Below, in pieces: positions 34,344 through 43,681 of a DNA stretch of 64,000 bases. The stretch is from Nocardia sp. NBC_00565 (GTDB lineage Bacteria; Actinomycetota; Actinomycetes; Mycobacteriales; Mycobacteriaceae), in NCBI RefSeq assembly GCF_036345915.1, contig NZ_CP107785.1, positions 3,472,001 to 3,536,000 on the forward strand, in the 5' to 3' direction. Within the stretch, counting starts at the first letter, position 1. Each line of letters starts with the position of its first letter. The translations under genes and the position numbers were made by a program. Below the pieces are notes generated by a model. That model was given only the letters and a program-made list of their open reading frames with translations. It did no database searches and had not been told where the DNA came from.

Positions 34344-35578
34344 CGAACCAAATGAACCTCCGGGCCGGTGTAATCGGTCTGGGCATGATCGGCGGCGGGG
34401 TAGCCGTCAGCCTGGCCCGCCGCGGCCGCGTCCCGGCAGTTTACGACGTCCGCCCGGACGCCTCGGCGAATCTGTCCGGTGTCCCCGATCCGCTGGGCTC
34501 CCCTGCGGAGGTGGCCAAGGAAAGCGACGTGGTGATGGTCGCGGTCGTCAACGCAGACCAGGCCCGCGAGGTCATCGGCGGCGAGAACGGATTGCTGTCC
34601 GCCGCCCACCCGGCGCTGACGATCGTCCTGCAGGCCACCGTCGCGCTGCCGGTCGTGCACGAGCTGGCCGCCCTGTGCGCCGCCAGCGGCGTCGGCTTCC
34701 TGGACTGCGGGGTGACTCCCGGCGACAAGGCGGCCGAGAACGCTATGGTCGCCATCGTCGGTGGCGACCGGGCCACCGTGGACGCGGCACGGCCGGTGCT
34801 GGACGATTGGGCCAAAAAGGTCGTACATTGTGGCCCGCTCGGTGCCGGCATGGCCACCAAGATCGCCCGCAATGTCATCACCTACGGCAGTTGGCGCACC
34901 GTCGCCGAGGCGGGCGCCCTGGCCCGCGCCGCGGGCGTGGACACCGCGCGGCTCGCCGAGGTCATCGACACCGCCGACCCCGAGGGCCGCACCCTGCTCC
35001 AGCTGCTGCGCTCGCAGGACCCCGAAGGGAACCTGCCCGAAGCGATGGGCCGCAAGATCGAGCCGCTGATGACCAAGGACCTGGCTGCCGCCCGCGATCT
35101 GGCCGCCACCCTCGGTGTCGAAGTTCCGCTGGTCGAGGTCGCCCACACCCGGGCCCAGCAGACTCTGCAGCTGGACCAGGAGACCGCCCCCGCCAAGCCG
35201 GACGACCTGCACCAGTTCGGCCTTCAGATGATGGACCAGGTCTACGGTCCCGGCTTTAGCGCGGGCGTCCAAGGGAGCAGCGACCCGTTCCTGGACCAGA
35301 CCATCGACTACCTCTTCGCCCAGGTCTGGGCCCGTCCCGGCCTGTCGGTTCGGGACCGCAGGCTGCTCACCCTCGGCGTCGCCGCCACCGTCGGCCGCGC
35401 CGAACTCATCCAGATAATCGCCGGCGGCGGCCTGGTCAACAGCGAGCTGACCCCCGACCAGCTGCGTGAGGCCGCTCTCCACCTCGCCACATACACCGGC
35501 TGGTGCAAAGCCACCGCGACCCACGCCGGCATCACCGCCGCCATCGATGCCCACACCGACCCGAAGGAGCAGAAATGA
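34340..35578 (+). CDS. fusion of a 6PGDH/3-hydroxyisobutyrate dehydrogenase-like domain with a carboxymuconolactone decarboxylase-like domain
   Basis: 412 residues; ATG 34340 overlaps the reductase stop. Residues 8-285 are a beta-hydroxyacid dehydrogenase: AGVIGLGMIGGGVAVSLARR, FLDCGVTPGDKAAENAMVAI, GPLGAGMATKIARNVITYGS with the catalytic Lys. Residues 300-405 are CMD-like (DPFLDQTIDYLFAQVWAR, LSVRDRRLLTLGVAATVGR, LREAALHLATYTGW), without an obvious Cys-X2-Cys redox pair. The order suggests oxidation of a hydroxyacid formed after P450 attack, followed by decarboxylation or lactone handling. Substrate unknown. Confidence 0.88.
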   Translation: MTNQMNLRAGVIGLGMIGGGVAVSLARRGRVPAVYDVRPDASANLSGVPDPLGSPAEVAKESDVVMVAVVNADQAREVIGGENGLLSAAHPALTIVLQATVALPVVHELAALCAASGVGFLDCGVTPGDKAAENAMVAIVGGDRATVDAARPVLDDWAKKVVHCGPLGAGMATKIARNVITYGSWRTVAEAGALARAAGVDTARLAEVIDTADPEGRTLLQLLRSQDPEGNLPEAMGRKIEPLMTKDLAAARDLAATLGVEVPLVEVAHTRAQQTLQLDQETAPAKPDDLHQFGLQMMDQVYGPGFSAGVQGSSDPFLDQTIDYLFAQVWARPGLSVRDRRLLTLGVAATVGRAELIQIIAGGGLVNSELTPDQLREAALHLATYTGWCKATATHAGITAAIDAHTDPKEQK

Positions 35579-36789
35579 CCGAGAACCTCATCGACCAGCC
35601 CGTCACCCGTGACCCCGGCAACCCCCTCGACCCGCCCGCGGAGTACACCCAGCTGCGCGAGAATCAGCCGGTCGTCAACGTACGCTTTCCCAACGGCCTG
35701 ACCGGCTGGATGGTCACCCGGTTCGAGGAAGGCAGCGCGGTCTTCACCGATCCCCGCCTGACCGCGCTGCGCCCCCGGCACGACACTCCTGAAGGCGAGG
35801 TCTCCGAGCCCGGCGAGGACTCTCCGTTCGACGCCGGATTCGTACACATGGACGAGCCCGACCACGGCGCCTATCGGCGGCTGCTGACCGCCCGATTCAC
35901 TCCCAAGGCAGTCCAGGCCAAGCTCCAGCCTTATATCGACAAGATCGTCGATGAGCACCTGGACGCGATCGCCGAGGGACCCGAGACCTTCGACTTCGTC
36001 GAGGCCATGTCGCTGCCCATCCCGTGCTTGGTGATCTGCGAGCTGCTCGGCGTTCCCTACGCGGATCGCGACGGCTTCCACGAAGCCACCGTGGATCTGA
36101 TGGACATGGGCAAGCCCCGTGAGGTGCGCGACAAGGGCGCCCACTGGCTGATCGACTACATCACCGGGCTGGTTGCCGACAAGCGCCGCACCGGCTCCAC
36201 CGACGGCATCCTCGCCGAGCTGATCAACAAGGCCGAGGGCGAGGACGCGATGCTGACCGAACGACAGCTCATCGGCTTGGGAGTGCTGCTGCTGTTCGCC
36301 GGGCACGACACCACGGCCGCCATGATGGGCCTGTCCACGCTGACCCTGCTCACCCACGACCAGCAGCGCAAAGACCTCATCGAGCACCCGGAGAAGATCG
36401 GCAACACGGTCGAGGAGCTGATGCGCTACCTCACCATCGTCCAGTTCGGCCTCGGCCGGGTGGCCACCGAAGACCTCGAGATCGGTGGCGCTCAGATCAA
36501 GAAGGGCGACCTGGTCGTGGTTGCCATGAACGCCGCCAACCGCGACCCGCGCGCCTTCCAGGACCCCGACACCCTCGACATCGACCGCAAGATGGCCCGC
36601 CACATGGGCTTCGGCTACGGCGTCCACGCCTGCCTCGGCCAGAACGTCGCCCGTGCCGAGCTGAAGACCGTCCTGCCCAAACTCTTCCAGCGCTTCCCGA
36701 ACCTGCGCCTGGCCACCCCGCTCGAAGAAGTCCCGATGGACTTCACCGGCACCAACTATGGCGTTCGCAAACTCATGGTTACCCGCTGA
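35575..36789 (+). CDS. cytochrome P450
   Basis: 404 residues; ATG 35575 overlaps the previous stop. Oxygen-binding I-helix FAGHDTT (241-247), ExxR at 281-284 and haem loop [12 protein letters not shown] with Cys near 353. Soluble class I bacterial P450, supplied by the ferredoxin and reductase of the same operon. Four start/stop overlaps in the set imply coupled translation. The substrate may be a small aliphatic or terpenoid molecule, but this is a guess. Confidence 0.95.
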   Translation: MTENLIDQPVTRDPGNPLDPPAEYTQLRENQPVVNVRFPNGLTGWMVTRFEEGSAVFTDPRLTALRPRHDTPEGEVSEPGEDSPFDAGFVHMDEPDHGAYRRLLTARFTPKAVQAKLQPYIDKIVDEHLDAIAEGPETFDFVEAMSLPIPCLVICELLGVPYADRDGFHEATVDLMDMGKPREVRDKGAHWLIDYITGLVADKRRTGSTDGILAELINKAEGEDAMLTERQLIGLGVLLLFAGHDTTAAMMGLSTLTLLTHDQQRKDLIEHPEKIGNTVEELMRYLTIVQFGLGRVATEDLEIGGAQIKKGDLVVVAMNAANRDPRAFQDPDTLDIDRKMARHMGFGYGVHACLGQNVARAELKTVLPKLFQRFPNLRLATPLEEVPMDFTGTNYGVRKLMVTR

Positions 36790-36816
36790 CCCTGGGTGTT
36801 GCGCCGACGCGACACC

Positions 36817-36862
36817 CCTGGTGCCACTGCGGCTTCGGCCTTATCGCCGCTGTGGCACCAGG
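36817..36862 (+). terminator. strong hairpin terminator after the P450
   Basis: Stem CCTGGTGCCAC (36817-36827) pairs perfectly with GTGGCACCAGG (36852-36862), and after one mismatch five more pairs (GCGGC with GCCGC) extend it. It begins 28 bases after the P450 stop. There is no long T-run. Confidence 0.7.
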
Positions 36863-36942
36863 GACGATGGCATCGTGTTCCAGCGCTTTCGATCCGGCTC
36901 AGCCGGCGGGTCAGACTGATCGCCTGCGATTACCGCGGCCGA

Positions 36943-37406
36943 TCCTGCATGTGGACGAGCCGAGCGCGACGAGCCACGGAAACCTGGCAGTGCTGGAAGA
37001 GGAGATCTTCGGGCCCATCGGGCCCGTCGAATCGGCGCAGGCGGCAGTCGACTACATCAGTGCCGGGGACAAGCCGCTGGCGATGTATATATTCGACGCG
37101 TCCGCAGCCACGCGGGAACTGTTCGTGAACCGGACTTCGGCAGGCGATGTCGGCGTGGACGTCACCTTCCTCCAGGCGGGCGTCCCCAGCCTTCCGTTCG
37201 GTGGTGTCGGCGGCAGCGGCATGGGCGCCTATCACAGTGAATACTCCGTCAGCGCGTTCAGTCATCGCAAACCGGTGCTGCGCAAGCCGCTCTTCGTCTT
37301 CGACGCCCTGAGATTCGTCCAGCCGCCCTGCACTCCGATCAAACGGCGCATCGCCGCGATGACGGCCAGCGGGAATTCGAAATACACACGGCCATCAGGT
37401 CAGTAA
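36943..37406 (+). pseudogene. C-terminal fragment of an aldehyde dehydrogenase
   Basis: The translation contains [59 protein letters not shown] and [13 protein letters not shown], the end of a coniferyl-aldehyde-dehydrogenase-type ALDH. The nucleotide-binding and catalytic Cys regions are absent upstream, where the P450 terminator lies. This is a remnant, apparently lost by deletion. Confidence 0.8.
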
Positions 37407-38696
37407 GAGGTGCAGTTGTACTTCGCCGATCACTAGGCCCAGGACGGCTCCGGCGGTGATCAGTTTCCATTCGTCTTGTTTGAATGCGGGGCGTAGTAGA
37501 CCTTCGAATTCCGCGTCGGTCATGAGTTTCATCTTGTCCGCCAGGAACTCCGGCAGGTTCATGGCCGCTGTGGCGTAGTCGGCGAATTCGTCGGTGCGTT
37601 CGAGCATTCGGCGCACCGCGGTGTCGGCGGCGATGCGCTTGAGTTCGGAGTAGCGGGTGCCGAGGGCGATCTGCATGAGGGTTTTGGCCGGACCGGCTTG
37701 CGCGTCGATCGCATCCTGGATCTCGTGGTCCAGCATCGACAAGAAGCGGTCCGAATTCGGGCCGGTGATGAGCTCTTCGAGGACATTGGCCGGGGTGAGG
37801 AGTTCCTCGGCGATCAGCCTGGTGTAGTCCCTGGTCACCTCGTCGCGGCGTTTGATGAACAGGCCCTGCCAGGTGAATATGCCGAGGTAGCGCGTGGGAC
37901 GGACCGGGCGGAAGATCATCTGCAAGGCCAGCCAGTCGGTGGTGAAACCGGTGACAGCGCCGAACGACGGCATGATCAGCGGTGAATGAGTGGCGGCCCA
38001 GGCGCCCGCCTGCACGATGCCGAGAACGAAGCCGAACGGGATGCCCACCCGGACGATGAATCGCATCTCATTGCTTCCGATCGTCCGAATCATCTTGACC
38101 AGCAACGTTTTATCTCTGATCAGCGCCTTGATGGCGAGCATCCGGATGTCCAGCACGACATCGACATTGGCGCGCAGGTCCGCGATATAGGTGTCGAGCA
38201 TCCCGGGCACCGCGGCCTCGACCCGCCCGATCACCCGGTTCTGCACGACCTCTGGCAGCGCCTGCCACAGGGTCGGCTGCAGTGCGTTCATCAATTCCCG
38301 GGTGACCTCGGCGACCATCGTGTGCATCGGATCGGCGAGGCGCTTCATCAGATCGTCCAGGTCGATGCGCTCGATGATTTCCTGTGGGTCGAGCAGCTTA
38401 CCGAGCATCAGGTCCACCGAGGCCGCGCCCATCCGGGCGGCGTTTCGCGGAATGACGCCCTGCCAGCCGAGATACGGTGGGATGCCGAGGAATTCGATCG
38501 GGCGGAACATCATTTCCACCGCCACGAGTTTGGTGACGTAGCCGATCAAGGCGGCCACCAGCGGCATCATCGCGTAGACGGTCCAATTGTCCGCGATATC
38601 CTGCACTATCGGCACTGGGTGAACATCCGATCTCTTCGCGCGGTCGAATTCGTAGCGCGCTCGCCGCACGTCATCGGGGGACGGCCGACCATGCAT
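37395..38696 (-). CDS. DUF445-family membrane protein
   Basis: 433 residues from ATG 38696. DUF445 features: N-terminal membrane helix [40 protein letters not shown] (repeated later as [20 protein letters not shown]), middle helix [20 protein letters not shown] and final helix [20 protein letters not shown]. The two FRP-x-GWQG motifs mark the duplicated domain. Location is the cytoplasmic membrane; function is unknown across the family. Confidence 0.9.
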   Translation of the reverse strand: MHGRPSPDDVRRARYEFDRAKRSDVHPVPIVQDIADNWTVYAMMPLVAALIGYVTKLVAVEMMFRPIEFLGIPPYLGWQGVIPRNAARMGAASVDLMLGKLLDPQEIIERIDLDDLMKRLADPMHTMVAEVTRELMNALQPTLWQALPEVVQNRVIGRVEAAVPGMLDTYIADLRANVDVVLDIRMLAIKALIRDKTLLVKMIRTIGSNEMRFIVRVGIPFGFVLGIVQAGAWAATHSPLIMPSFGAVTGFTTDWLALQMIFRPVRPTRYLGIFTWQGLFIKRRDEVTRDYTRLIAEELLTPANVLEELITGPNSDRFLSMLDHEIQDAIDAQAGPAKTLMQIALGTRYSELKRIAADTAVRRMLERTDEFADYATAAMNLPEFLADKMKLMTDAEFEGLLRPAFKQDEWKLITAGAVLGLVIGEVQLHLLLT

Positions 38697-38811
38697 ACGC
38701 CGCCACGAGTTGTTACTCGCCGATTACTATGTGCGGCACATCTGCTTGTCGCTCACGATTTTAGCAGGTAGAGGCTGCGCTACGGGCCGTTGATCGGCTA
38801 TGATTCCCTAA

Positions 38812-38829
38812 TTAGTCAATTGCCACTAA
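38812..38829. promoter_or_regulatory. candidate operator before a TetR gene
   Basis: TTAGT (38812-38816) and ACTAA (38825-38829) form a dyad with an 8-base spacer in an AT-rich gap, 39 bases before the likely TetR start. Autoregulation is suggested by position only. Confidence 0.35.
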
Positions 38830-38867
38830 CATCGATGTAACTGTCGCGCACACCCGGAGGTCGGACC

Positions 38868-39467
38868 ATCAGCGAGCAGACAACCGCCGAGACCGAGCCA
38901 CCGACTCGCGTCCGAGACCCCGCGCGCAAGGACCGAATCCTCAACGCGGCGGCGGACCTGGTCGCCCGCAAGGGTTTTCATGCCGTGTCGATGTCGGATA
39001 TCGGCGGCGCGGCGGGGATCACCGGGTCCGGCATCTACCGCCACTTCGGCAGCAAGTCCGCGGTGTTGGTCGCGCTGTTCGACCATGCGATCGACAATCT
39101 GCTGCGCGATGAGCACCGGATCGTGGAGTCGGAGCAGGATCTGAAGCTGGCGCTCAATCGCCTGATCGACGGCCAAGTCGAGTTCGTGGTGGCCGATCGC
39201 GAACTGGCGCAGGTCTACCACAACGAGATCAACAATCTACCCGAGGACGACAGCCGCAGGCTCCGGCGCAAGCAGCGAATGTACATCGAGGAATGGGTGC
39301 ATCTGCTCGACGAATTGCGCGACGATCTCACCGACGCGGACGCGCGGGCGGTCGTGCATGCCGCGATCGGCGCGATCCAGTCGACGCTGTTCCACAACAC
39401 CGGTCTGCCCGAGGAGCGGTTGCGTCAGCTGCTCGCGCAGGCGGCCCGGGATGTGCTCGGAGTGTGA
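38868..39467 (+). CDS. TetR-family regulator with a non-standard start
   Basis: 199 codons counted from ATC 38868. GGAGG (38856-38860) lies seven bases before that ATC, the in-frame stop TAA is at 38838 and no in-frame ATG, GTG or TTG exists before the HTH. The first standard start, GTG 38985, would delete half of the HTH. HTH: KDRILNAAADLVARKGFHAV, MSDIGGAAGITGSGIYRHFG. The rest (KSAVLVALFDHAIDNLLRDE, YIEEWVHLLDELRDDLTD) is a normal TetR body. Either AUC or CUG (38841) initiates, or the start is mutated. Confidence 0.8.
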   Translation: MSEQTTAETEPPTRVRDPARKDRILNAAADLVARKGFHAVSMSDIGGAAGITGSGIYRHFGSKSAVLVALFDHAIDNLLRDEHRIVESEQDLKLALNRLIDGQVEFVVADRELAQVYHNEINNLPEDDSRRLRRKQRMYIEEWVHLLDELRDDLTDADARAVVHAAIGAIQSTLFHNTGLPEERLRQLLAQAARDVLGV

Positions 39468-39471
39468 TCGC

Positions 39472-40407
39472 CTACGACGGACTCTGGTGGACGAACGGCA
39501 ATACCGGACGGCATTCGGGGGCGTTCGCGTGACCAGGGTCCAAGGCGTTGCGAATCAGGCGTTGCACGTTCTCGTCGTAGGAGAGTTCGTTGTGGTCGGC
39601 CAGGTCGGCCGGGCAGAGATCTTGGATGACCAGGTTTGTCACGTTCGGCGCCGCGGGCAGTCGTGACTCGGCCACCTCGACCACCATATCCATTCGTGAG
39701 CTGATAGTCAGATAGTTCACCTCCGGTCGGATCATTCCGCCGGACGCCGTCTCCGTCACGAAGTCCGAGCCTGCTGTGCCATCCGCCACCGCGGGAACCA
39801 TGGAGTCGACCGCATCGCGCAGCGCCGGATTCACCGCGATCGCGTTCAGCAGGCCATAGGCGCTGAGCCCGTTGGGAAATGGCGCGAGCCCGATCATGGT
39901 GGCGACCTTGTCGGCGCCGCCGAGCCGGTTGATGAAGTACAGCGAGACCAATCCGCCTTCCGAATGGCCAACCAGATCCACCTTGTCCGCTCCGGTTGCC
40001 GCACGCACCTTGTCGACGAATTCGGCGACTTCCCGTGCGGATCCACGCAATTCGCCCGTCTGGTGCAGACCGCCGGTATTCCCGTAGTCGAGTCCGAAGA
40101 CGCAGTATCCCTCACTCCTGAGCTGCGGGGCGAGCAGCGACCAGTTGGCGTAGGTGCTCTCGAATGCCCCGTTCACGAGCACCACCGGGTTCGGGTGCGC
40201 TGTCGCGGGTGTGCACGAAAAGTCGTTCAGCCCTAATGGAATGACCGAGGGAAACATAAGCGAGTAGGCCATGGCCGCCGACCAATTGCCCTGGACCGGT
40301 GCGGGCTCGGCCTCCGCTGGCGAAGAGAACATCAGCGTCGCAAGTGCGCCCAATGCCAGCGCCTTCGAAATCCGTTGTCTCGCAGGGCAGCCGATCCGGA
40401 CGCTCAC
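39472..40407 (-). CDS. secreted triacylglycerol lipase/esterase
   Basis: 311 residues from the start at 40407. Signal peptide: RQRISKALALGALATLMFSS, cut near AEA (about residue 33). Alpha/beta hydrolase: oxyanion region PVVLVNGAFESTYANWSLLA, nucleophile elbow VDLVGHSEGGLVSLYFINRL (Ser near 148) and acid/His in ADLADHNELSYDENV near the end. It matches the actinobacterial EstA/lipase class 2 group. Its start overlaps the end of the upstream lipase gene. Confidence 0.9.
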   Translation of the reverse strand: MSVRIGCPARQRISKALALGALATLMFSSPAEAEPAPVQGNWSAAMAYSLMFPSVIPLGLNDFSCTPATAHPNPVVLVNGAFESTYANWSLLAPQLRSEGYCVFGLDYGNTGGLHQTGELRGSAREVAEFVDKVRAATGADKVDLVGHSEGGLVSLYFINRLGGADKVATMIGLAPFPNGLSAYGLLNAIAVNPALRDAVDSMVPAVADGTAGSDFVTETASGGMIRPEVNYLTISSRMDMVVEVAESRLPAAPNVTNLVIQDLCPADLADHNELSYDENVQRLIRNALDPGHANAPECRPVLPFVHQSPS

Positions 40408-41306
40408 CGCTCGACGCGGGCGGCCGCGCGATGGGCCGGTGTGACCGCGCGACCGAGCCAGTCCAGTAGATCCGATACGACATCCGCACGGTTGGTCTCG
40501 TTGAACAGCTCGTGTCGTGCGTCGGGATAGTTATGGAATGTGAGGTCTTCGATGCCCGCGTCGCGCAGCCGCTGGAGGAGAACGTTGACCAAGAGCATGT
40601 CCGCGTTCACCGGATCCTTCGAGCCGACCGCGATATAGATCGGCAGGTTCGAGCGAATCTTCGCCACTTCCTCGGCATCACCGAGCCGTCGTGCGGCAGC
40701 GAACATCTCCCTGGTCGAGGCGCGGTCGACCCCGAAGCCGCACAGGGGATCCACGAGATACGCGTCGACGATCGCCTCGTCGCGTGTCAACCAGTCGAAA
40801 TCGGTGCGCGCGGGCACGAACGGCGCATTGAACATCGCCAAGTCCAGGTCCTGCTCCAAATCGAGCGCGGGCTCCAGCATGTCGAGCGCGGCGGTTCCGG
40901 TCATCGCGACAGCGTCGACGCGTCCGCTGTTGTCGAGCAGGAACTGCTGGGTCGCGAACGAACCCATGCTGTGTGCGACCAAAACGAGCGGAATATCCGG
41001 ATGGTCGGCCCGGACCTTGTCGACCACGGCACCGATATCGGCGACCAGCGCGGACCAACCGCCGGGCCCGAGGTCGCCGCGCTCGGTCCCGGAGACTACC
41101 GAGGCGCCGTGCCCGCGATGGTCATACGCGAAGACGACAAATCCGGCTCCGGCCAGTGCCTCGGCCGTCTCCGCATAGCGCAGGGCATGCTCACCCATAC
41201 CGTGGATCAGCACGATCGCGCCGATCGCCCGGCCTTGCGGATCCCATCGGTACCCGGCAAGCCCGAGGTCGTCGCTGACGGGACAGGTGAACTGTTGGTA
41301 AGACAT
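40404..41306 (-). CDS. monoacylglycerol lipase-like alpha/beta hydrolase
   Basis: 300 residues from ATG 41306. Motifs of serine aminopeptidase S33/monoglyceride lipases: IVLIHGMGEHALRYAETAEA, VFAYDHRGHGASVVSGTERG, nucleophile LVLVAHSMGSFATQQFLLDN (Ser near 109), IYIAVGSKDPVNAD with Asp and NYPDARHELFNET with His. There is no signal peptide, so it is cytoplasmic. It is coupled with the secreted lipase downstream and lies 13 bases from the acyl-CoA synthetase: one lipolysis-and-activation operon. Confidence 0.9.
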   Translation of the reverse strand: MSYQQFTCPVSDDLGLAGYRWDPQGRAIGAIVLIHGMGEHALRYAETAEALAGAGFVVFAYDHRGHGASVVSGTERGDLGPGGWSALVADIGAVVDKVRADHPDIPLVLVAHSMGSFATQQFLLDNSGRVDAVAMTGTAALDMLEPALDLEQDLDLAMFNAPFVPARTDFDWLTRDEAIVDAYLVDPLCGFGVDRASTREMFAAARRLGDAEEVAKIRSNLPIYIAVGSKDPVNADMLLVNVLLQRLRDAGIEDLTFHNYPDARHELFNETNRADVVSDLLDWLGRAVTPAHRAAARVER

Positions 41307-41319
41307 TCGACATCCTCGA

Positions 41320-42849
41320 CTAGAGATACTGGGCGCGGAGCTTGGCCTTTTGCAGCTTGCCGGTAGGTGTTCTCGGCAGCTCGGTCACGAAGTCGATGCT
41401 GCGCGGCACCTTGAAATGCGCGATGCGGTCGCGCACGAATCCGATCAGTTCGGCCTCGAGTTCGGGGCCCTGGGCGACGCCGGGGGCAGGCTGTACGACA
41501 CCTTTCACCTGCTCGCCGAACTCCGGATCGGGGACGCCGATCACCGCGATGTCGAATACCTTGGGGTGCAACGTGAGTACGTTCTCGATCTCTTGTGGAT
41601 AGATGTTCACACCACCGGAGATGATCATGAACGCCTTGCGGTCGGTCAGGTAGAGGTAGCCGTTGTCGTCGACCCGCCCGATATCACCGCTGGTGGTCCA
41701 GTTCGGATGTTCGGGATGCTGCGCAGACTTCGTCTTCTCCGGATCGTTGTGATATGTGAAGGGCAGGGTTTCGCGTTCGAAATAGATCGTGCCCACCTCC
41801 CCCACCGGAACCTCTTTGCCGTCGTCGTCGCAGATGTGCAGAATGCCCATGCCCGCCTTGCCGACCGAGCCCGGCTTGTTCAGCCATTGCGGGGAATCGA
41901 TGAGCGTGATCCCCATCCCCTCGGTGCTGGCGTAGTACTCGTGCAGGATCGGGCCCCACCAGTCGATCATCGCCTGCTTGACCTCGATCGGACACGGTGC
42001 TGCCGCGTGAATGGCGACACGCAGGCTGGTGAGGTCGAAGCGATTGCGGTCCGTATCGGGGAGTTTCAGCATCCGGACGAACATCGTCGGCACCCATTGA
42101 CTGTGCGTGACACGGTACTGCTCGATGGCCCGCAGCGCCGCGACCGGATCGAAGCGGGGCAGGACGACGACGGTGCCGCCGAGCGCGTGCACCCAGCCGC
42201 CGAACCGGAACGGTGCGGCATGGTAAAGCGGTGCGGGACAGAGGTATACGGTCTGCTCGTCGAATCCGTACATCTTGCCGAAGACCGCGACGTACGGATC
42301 GCCCGGCTCGCCGAGGCGACGCTCGGGCAGCGGCTGTTTGATCGCCTTCGGCAGTCCGGTGGTTCCGGACGAGTACAGCATGTCGCCGCCCACCCGGTCG
42401 TCCGGCACCGGAATCGCCTCGGTCGCAGCCAATTCCGTCTCGAAGTCGGCGTGGCCGGGCACCGCGCCGTTGAATGCCAGCCGCCCCTCCACCTTGGGCG
42501 TCAGGTCGACAATCACCTCCGCCGCCACGGACTTCTCGGCGGAGACCAGCAAAACCCGTGCGCCACAATCGTTCACGATGTAGGCGATCTCGTCCGGGTT
42601 GAGATTGTGGTTGATCGCGGTGACATAGAGGCCGCTGCGCTGGGCGGCCCAGTAGGCCTCGTAGTAGCGCGGACTGTTCTCCGAGAGCAGGGCGAAGTTG
42701 TCGCCGCGGCGCAGCCCCCGGTCATAGAGCAGGCGGGCCAGCCTGGTCGATCGGTCCTCCAGCTCGGCGAAGGTCAGCGTCTCGCCGGTATCCGACATGA
42801 TCACCGCAGGTCGATCGGGTGTCCGCTCAACGTATGCGCCCGGATACAT
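41320..42849 (-). CDS. acyl-CoA synthetase (FadD-like)
   Basis: 509 residues from ATG 42849, which has GAGGAG six bases upstream; an ATG at 42870 is in frame but has no such site. AMP-forming motifs: GGDMLYSSGTTGLPKAIKQP, LHEYYASTEGMGITLID, SGDIGRVDDNGYLYLTDRK and the catalytic Lys in RTPTGKLQKAKLRAQYL. It probably activates fatty acids released by the two downstream lipases. Two AGTCA-N4-TGACT dyads lie 78-114 bases before the start. Confidence 0.92.
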   Translation of the reverse strand: MYPGAYVERTPDRPAVIMSDTGETLTFAELEDRSTRLARLLYDRGLRRGDNFALLSENSPRYYEAYWAAQRSGLYVTAINHNLNPDEIAYIVNDCGARVLLVSAEKSVAAEVIVDLTPKVEGRLAFNGAVPGHADFETELAATEAIPVPDDRVGGDMLYSSGTTGLPKAIKQPLPERRLGEPGDPYVAVFGKMYGFDEQTVYLCPAPLYHAAPFRFGGWVHALGGTVVVLPRFDPVAALRAIEQYRVTHSQWVPTMFVRMLKLPDTDRNRFDLTSLRVAIHAAAPCPIEVKQAMIDWWGPILHEYYASTEGMGITLIDSPQWLNKPGSVGKAGMGILHICDDDGKEVPVGEVGTIYFERETLPFTYHNDPEKTKSAQHPEHPNWTTSGDIGRVDDNGYLYLTDRKAFMIISGGVNIYPQEIENVLTLHPKVFDIAVIGVPDPEFGEQVKGVVQPAPGVAQGPELEAELIGFVRDRIAHFKVPRSIDFVTELPRTPTGKLQKAKLRAQYL

Positions 42850-42926
42850 GGGGGCCTCCTCACGAGCCATCCGGCGCTCACATCGTCGATGCGCCGTAAT
42901 TAGAGCGTGCCCCAGATCACACCTGG

Positions 42927-42963
42927 AGTCAACCCTGACTGTCGCTCAAGTCAGAGTTGACTG
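42927..42963. promoter_or_regulatory. two TetR-type operators before the acyl-CoA synthetase
   Basis: AGTCA-ACCC-TGACT (42927-42940) and AGTCA-GAGT-TGACT (42949-42962), centres 22 bases apart, i.e. two helical turns. The same dyad occurs at 43643 and 51716. The TetR gene at 42982-43611 lies immediately upstream. Confidence 0.7.
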
Positions 42964-42981
42964 CCGAAGCCCGCGCGGGAG

Positions 42982-43611
42982 TCACTCGGCCAGCAATGCG
43001 CGTGCCATCTCGCGCCATTGGGCCAGGTGCGGATCCCGGCCCGGCCGACGTGGATCGAAGCCGTAGGCCAGCGAAGCGCCGCGCATACTGGACATCAGAA
43101 TGTCGACGGTTTGCCGATAGCGCGGCCGCGCCGCCAGTACCGGGCCGAACATGGCATCGACCGTTTCGCGGATCGCGCTCTGCAGATTACGCTCCGCGGG
43201 CCGTAGCGCATCGCGCAATGCCGCGTTGTGCCGCGCCGCCACCCACAGTTCGATGGACGCCCAGAAGAAGGGCTGATGGTAGTTCGTCCACATATGTGCG
43301 ATGGCCTCGTCGACGCGCGCCGGATCATCATCGGCCGCGGCGATCCTCGCTCCGACCTCCTCGCGCAATTCCGCGACCCGGCTGGCGGCCAGATGTTGCA
43401 CGGCCCCCACGAGCAGCTCGTCACGGGACGGGAAGTGATGCAGCAGGCGGCCGCGCGAGATCCCCGCCAACTCCTGAATCCGCAGCGTCGAGGCCCCGGC
43501 GTAGCCGAATTCGACGAGACATTGCACTGCGGCGTCGAGAATCTGCTGACGGCTGGCCCGGGTGCGCTGCTCCTGCTGTTGCAGATAGCTCTCGGCTCGA
43601 CTGGCGGTCAT
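42982..43611 (-). CDS. TetR-family regulator of lipid genes
   Basis: 209 residues from ATG 43611. HTH: RASRQQILDAAVQCLVEFGY, GASTLRIQELAGISRGRLLH, HFPSRDELLV. The ligand domain includes ARIAAADDDPARVDEAIAHM and WASIELWVAARHNAALRDAL. It is upstream of the acyl-CoA synthetase on the same strand and divergent from the LLM gene. Dyads of the form AGTCA-N4-TGACT on both sides and before the thiolase operon make it the likely repressor of a fatty-acid regulon. Confidence 0.92.
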   Translation of the reverse strand: MTASRAESYLQQQEQRTRASRQQILDAAVQCLVEFGYAGASTLRIQELAGISRGRLLHHFPSRDELLVGAVQHLAASRVAELREEVGARIAAADDDPARVDEAIAHMWTNYHQPFFWASIELWVAARHNAALRDALRPAERNLQSAIRETVDAMFGPVLAARPRYRQTVDILMSSMRGASLAYGFDPRRPGRDPHLAQWREMARALLAE

Positions 43612-43642
43612 GCCTTGATAGTACGACCCGACACAGAGGTAC

Positions 43643-43657
43643 AGTCAGAGCTGACGG
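43643..43657. promoter_or_regulatory. TetR-type operator between the regulator and LLM genes
   Basis: AGTCA-GAGC-TGACG, one base off the dyad seen at 42927, 42949 and 51716, lies 32 bases before the TetR start and 25 before the LLM start, well placed to control both. Confidence 0.6.
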
Positions 43658-43681
43658 TCATGGCAGTGGGAGGTTGTTGCG

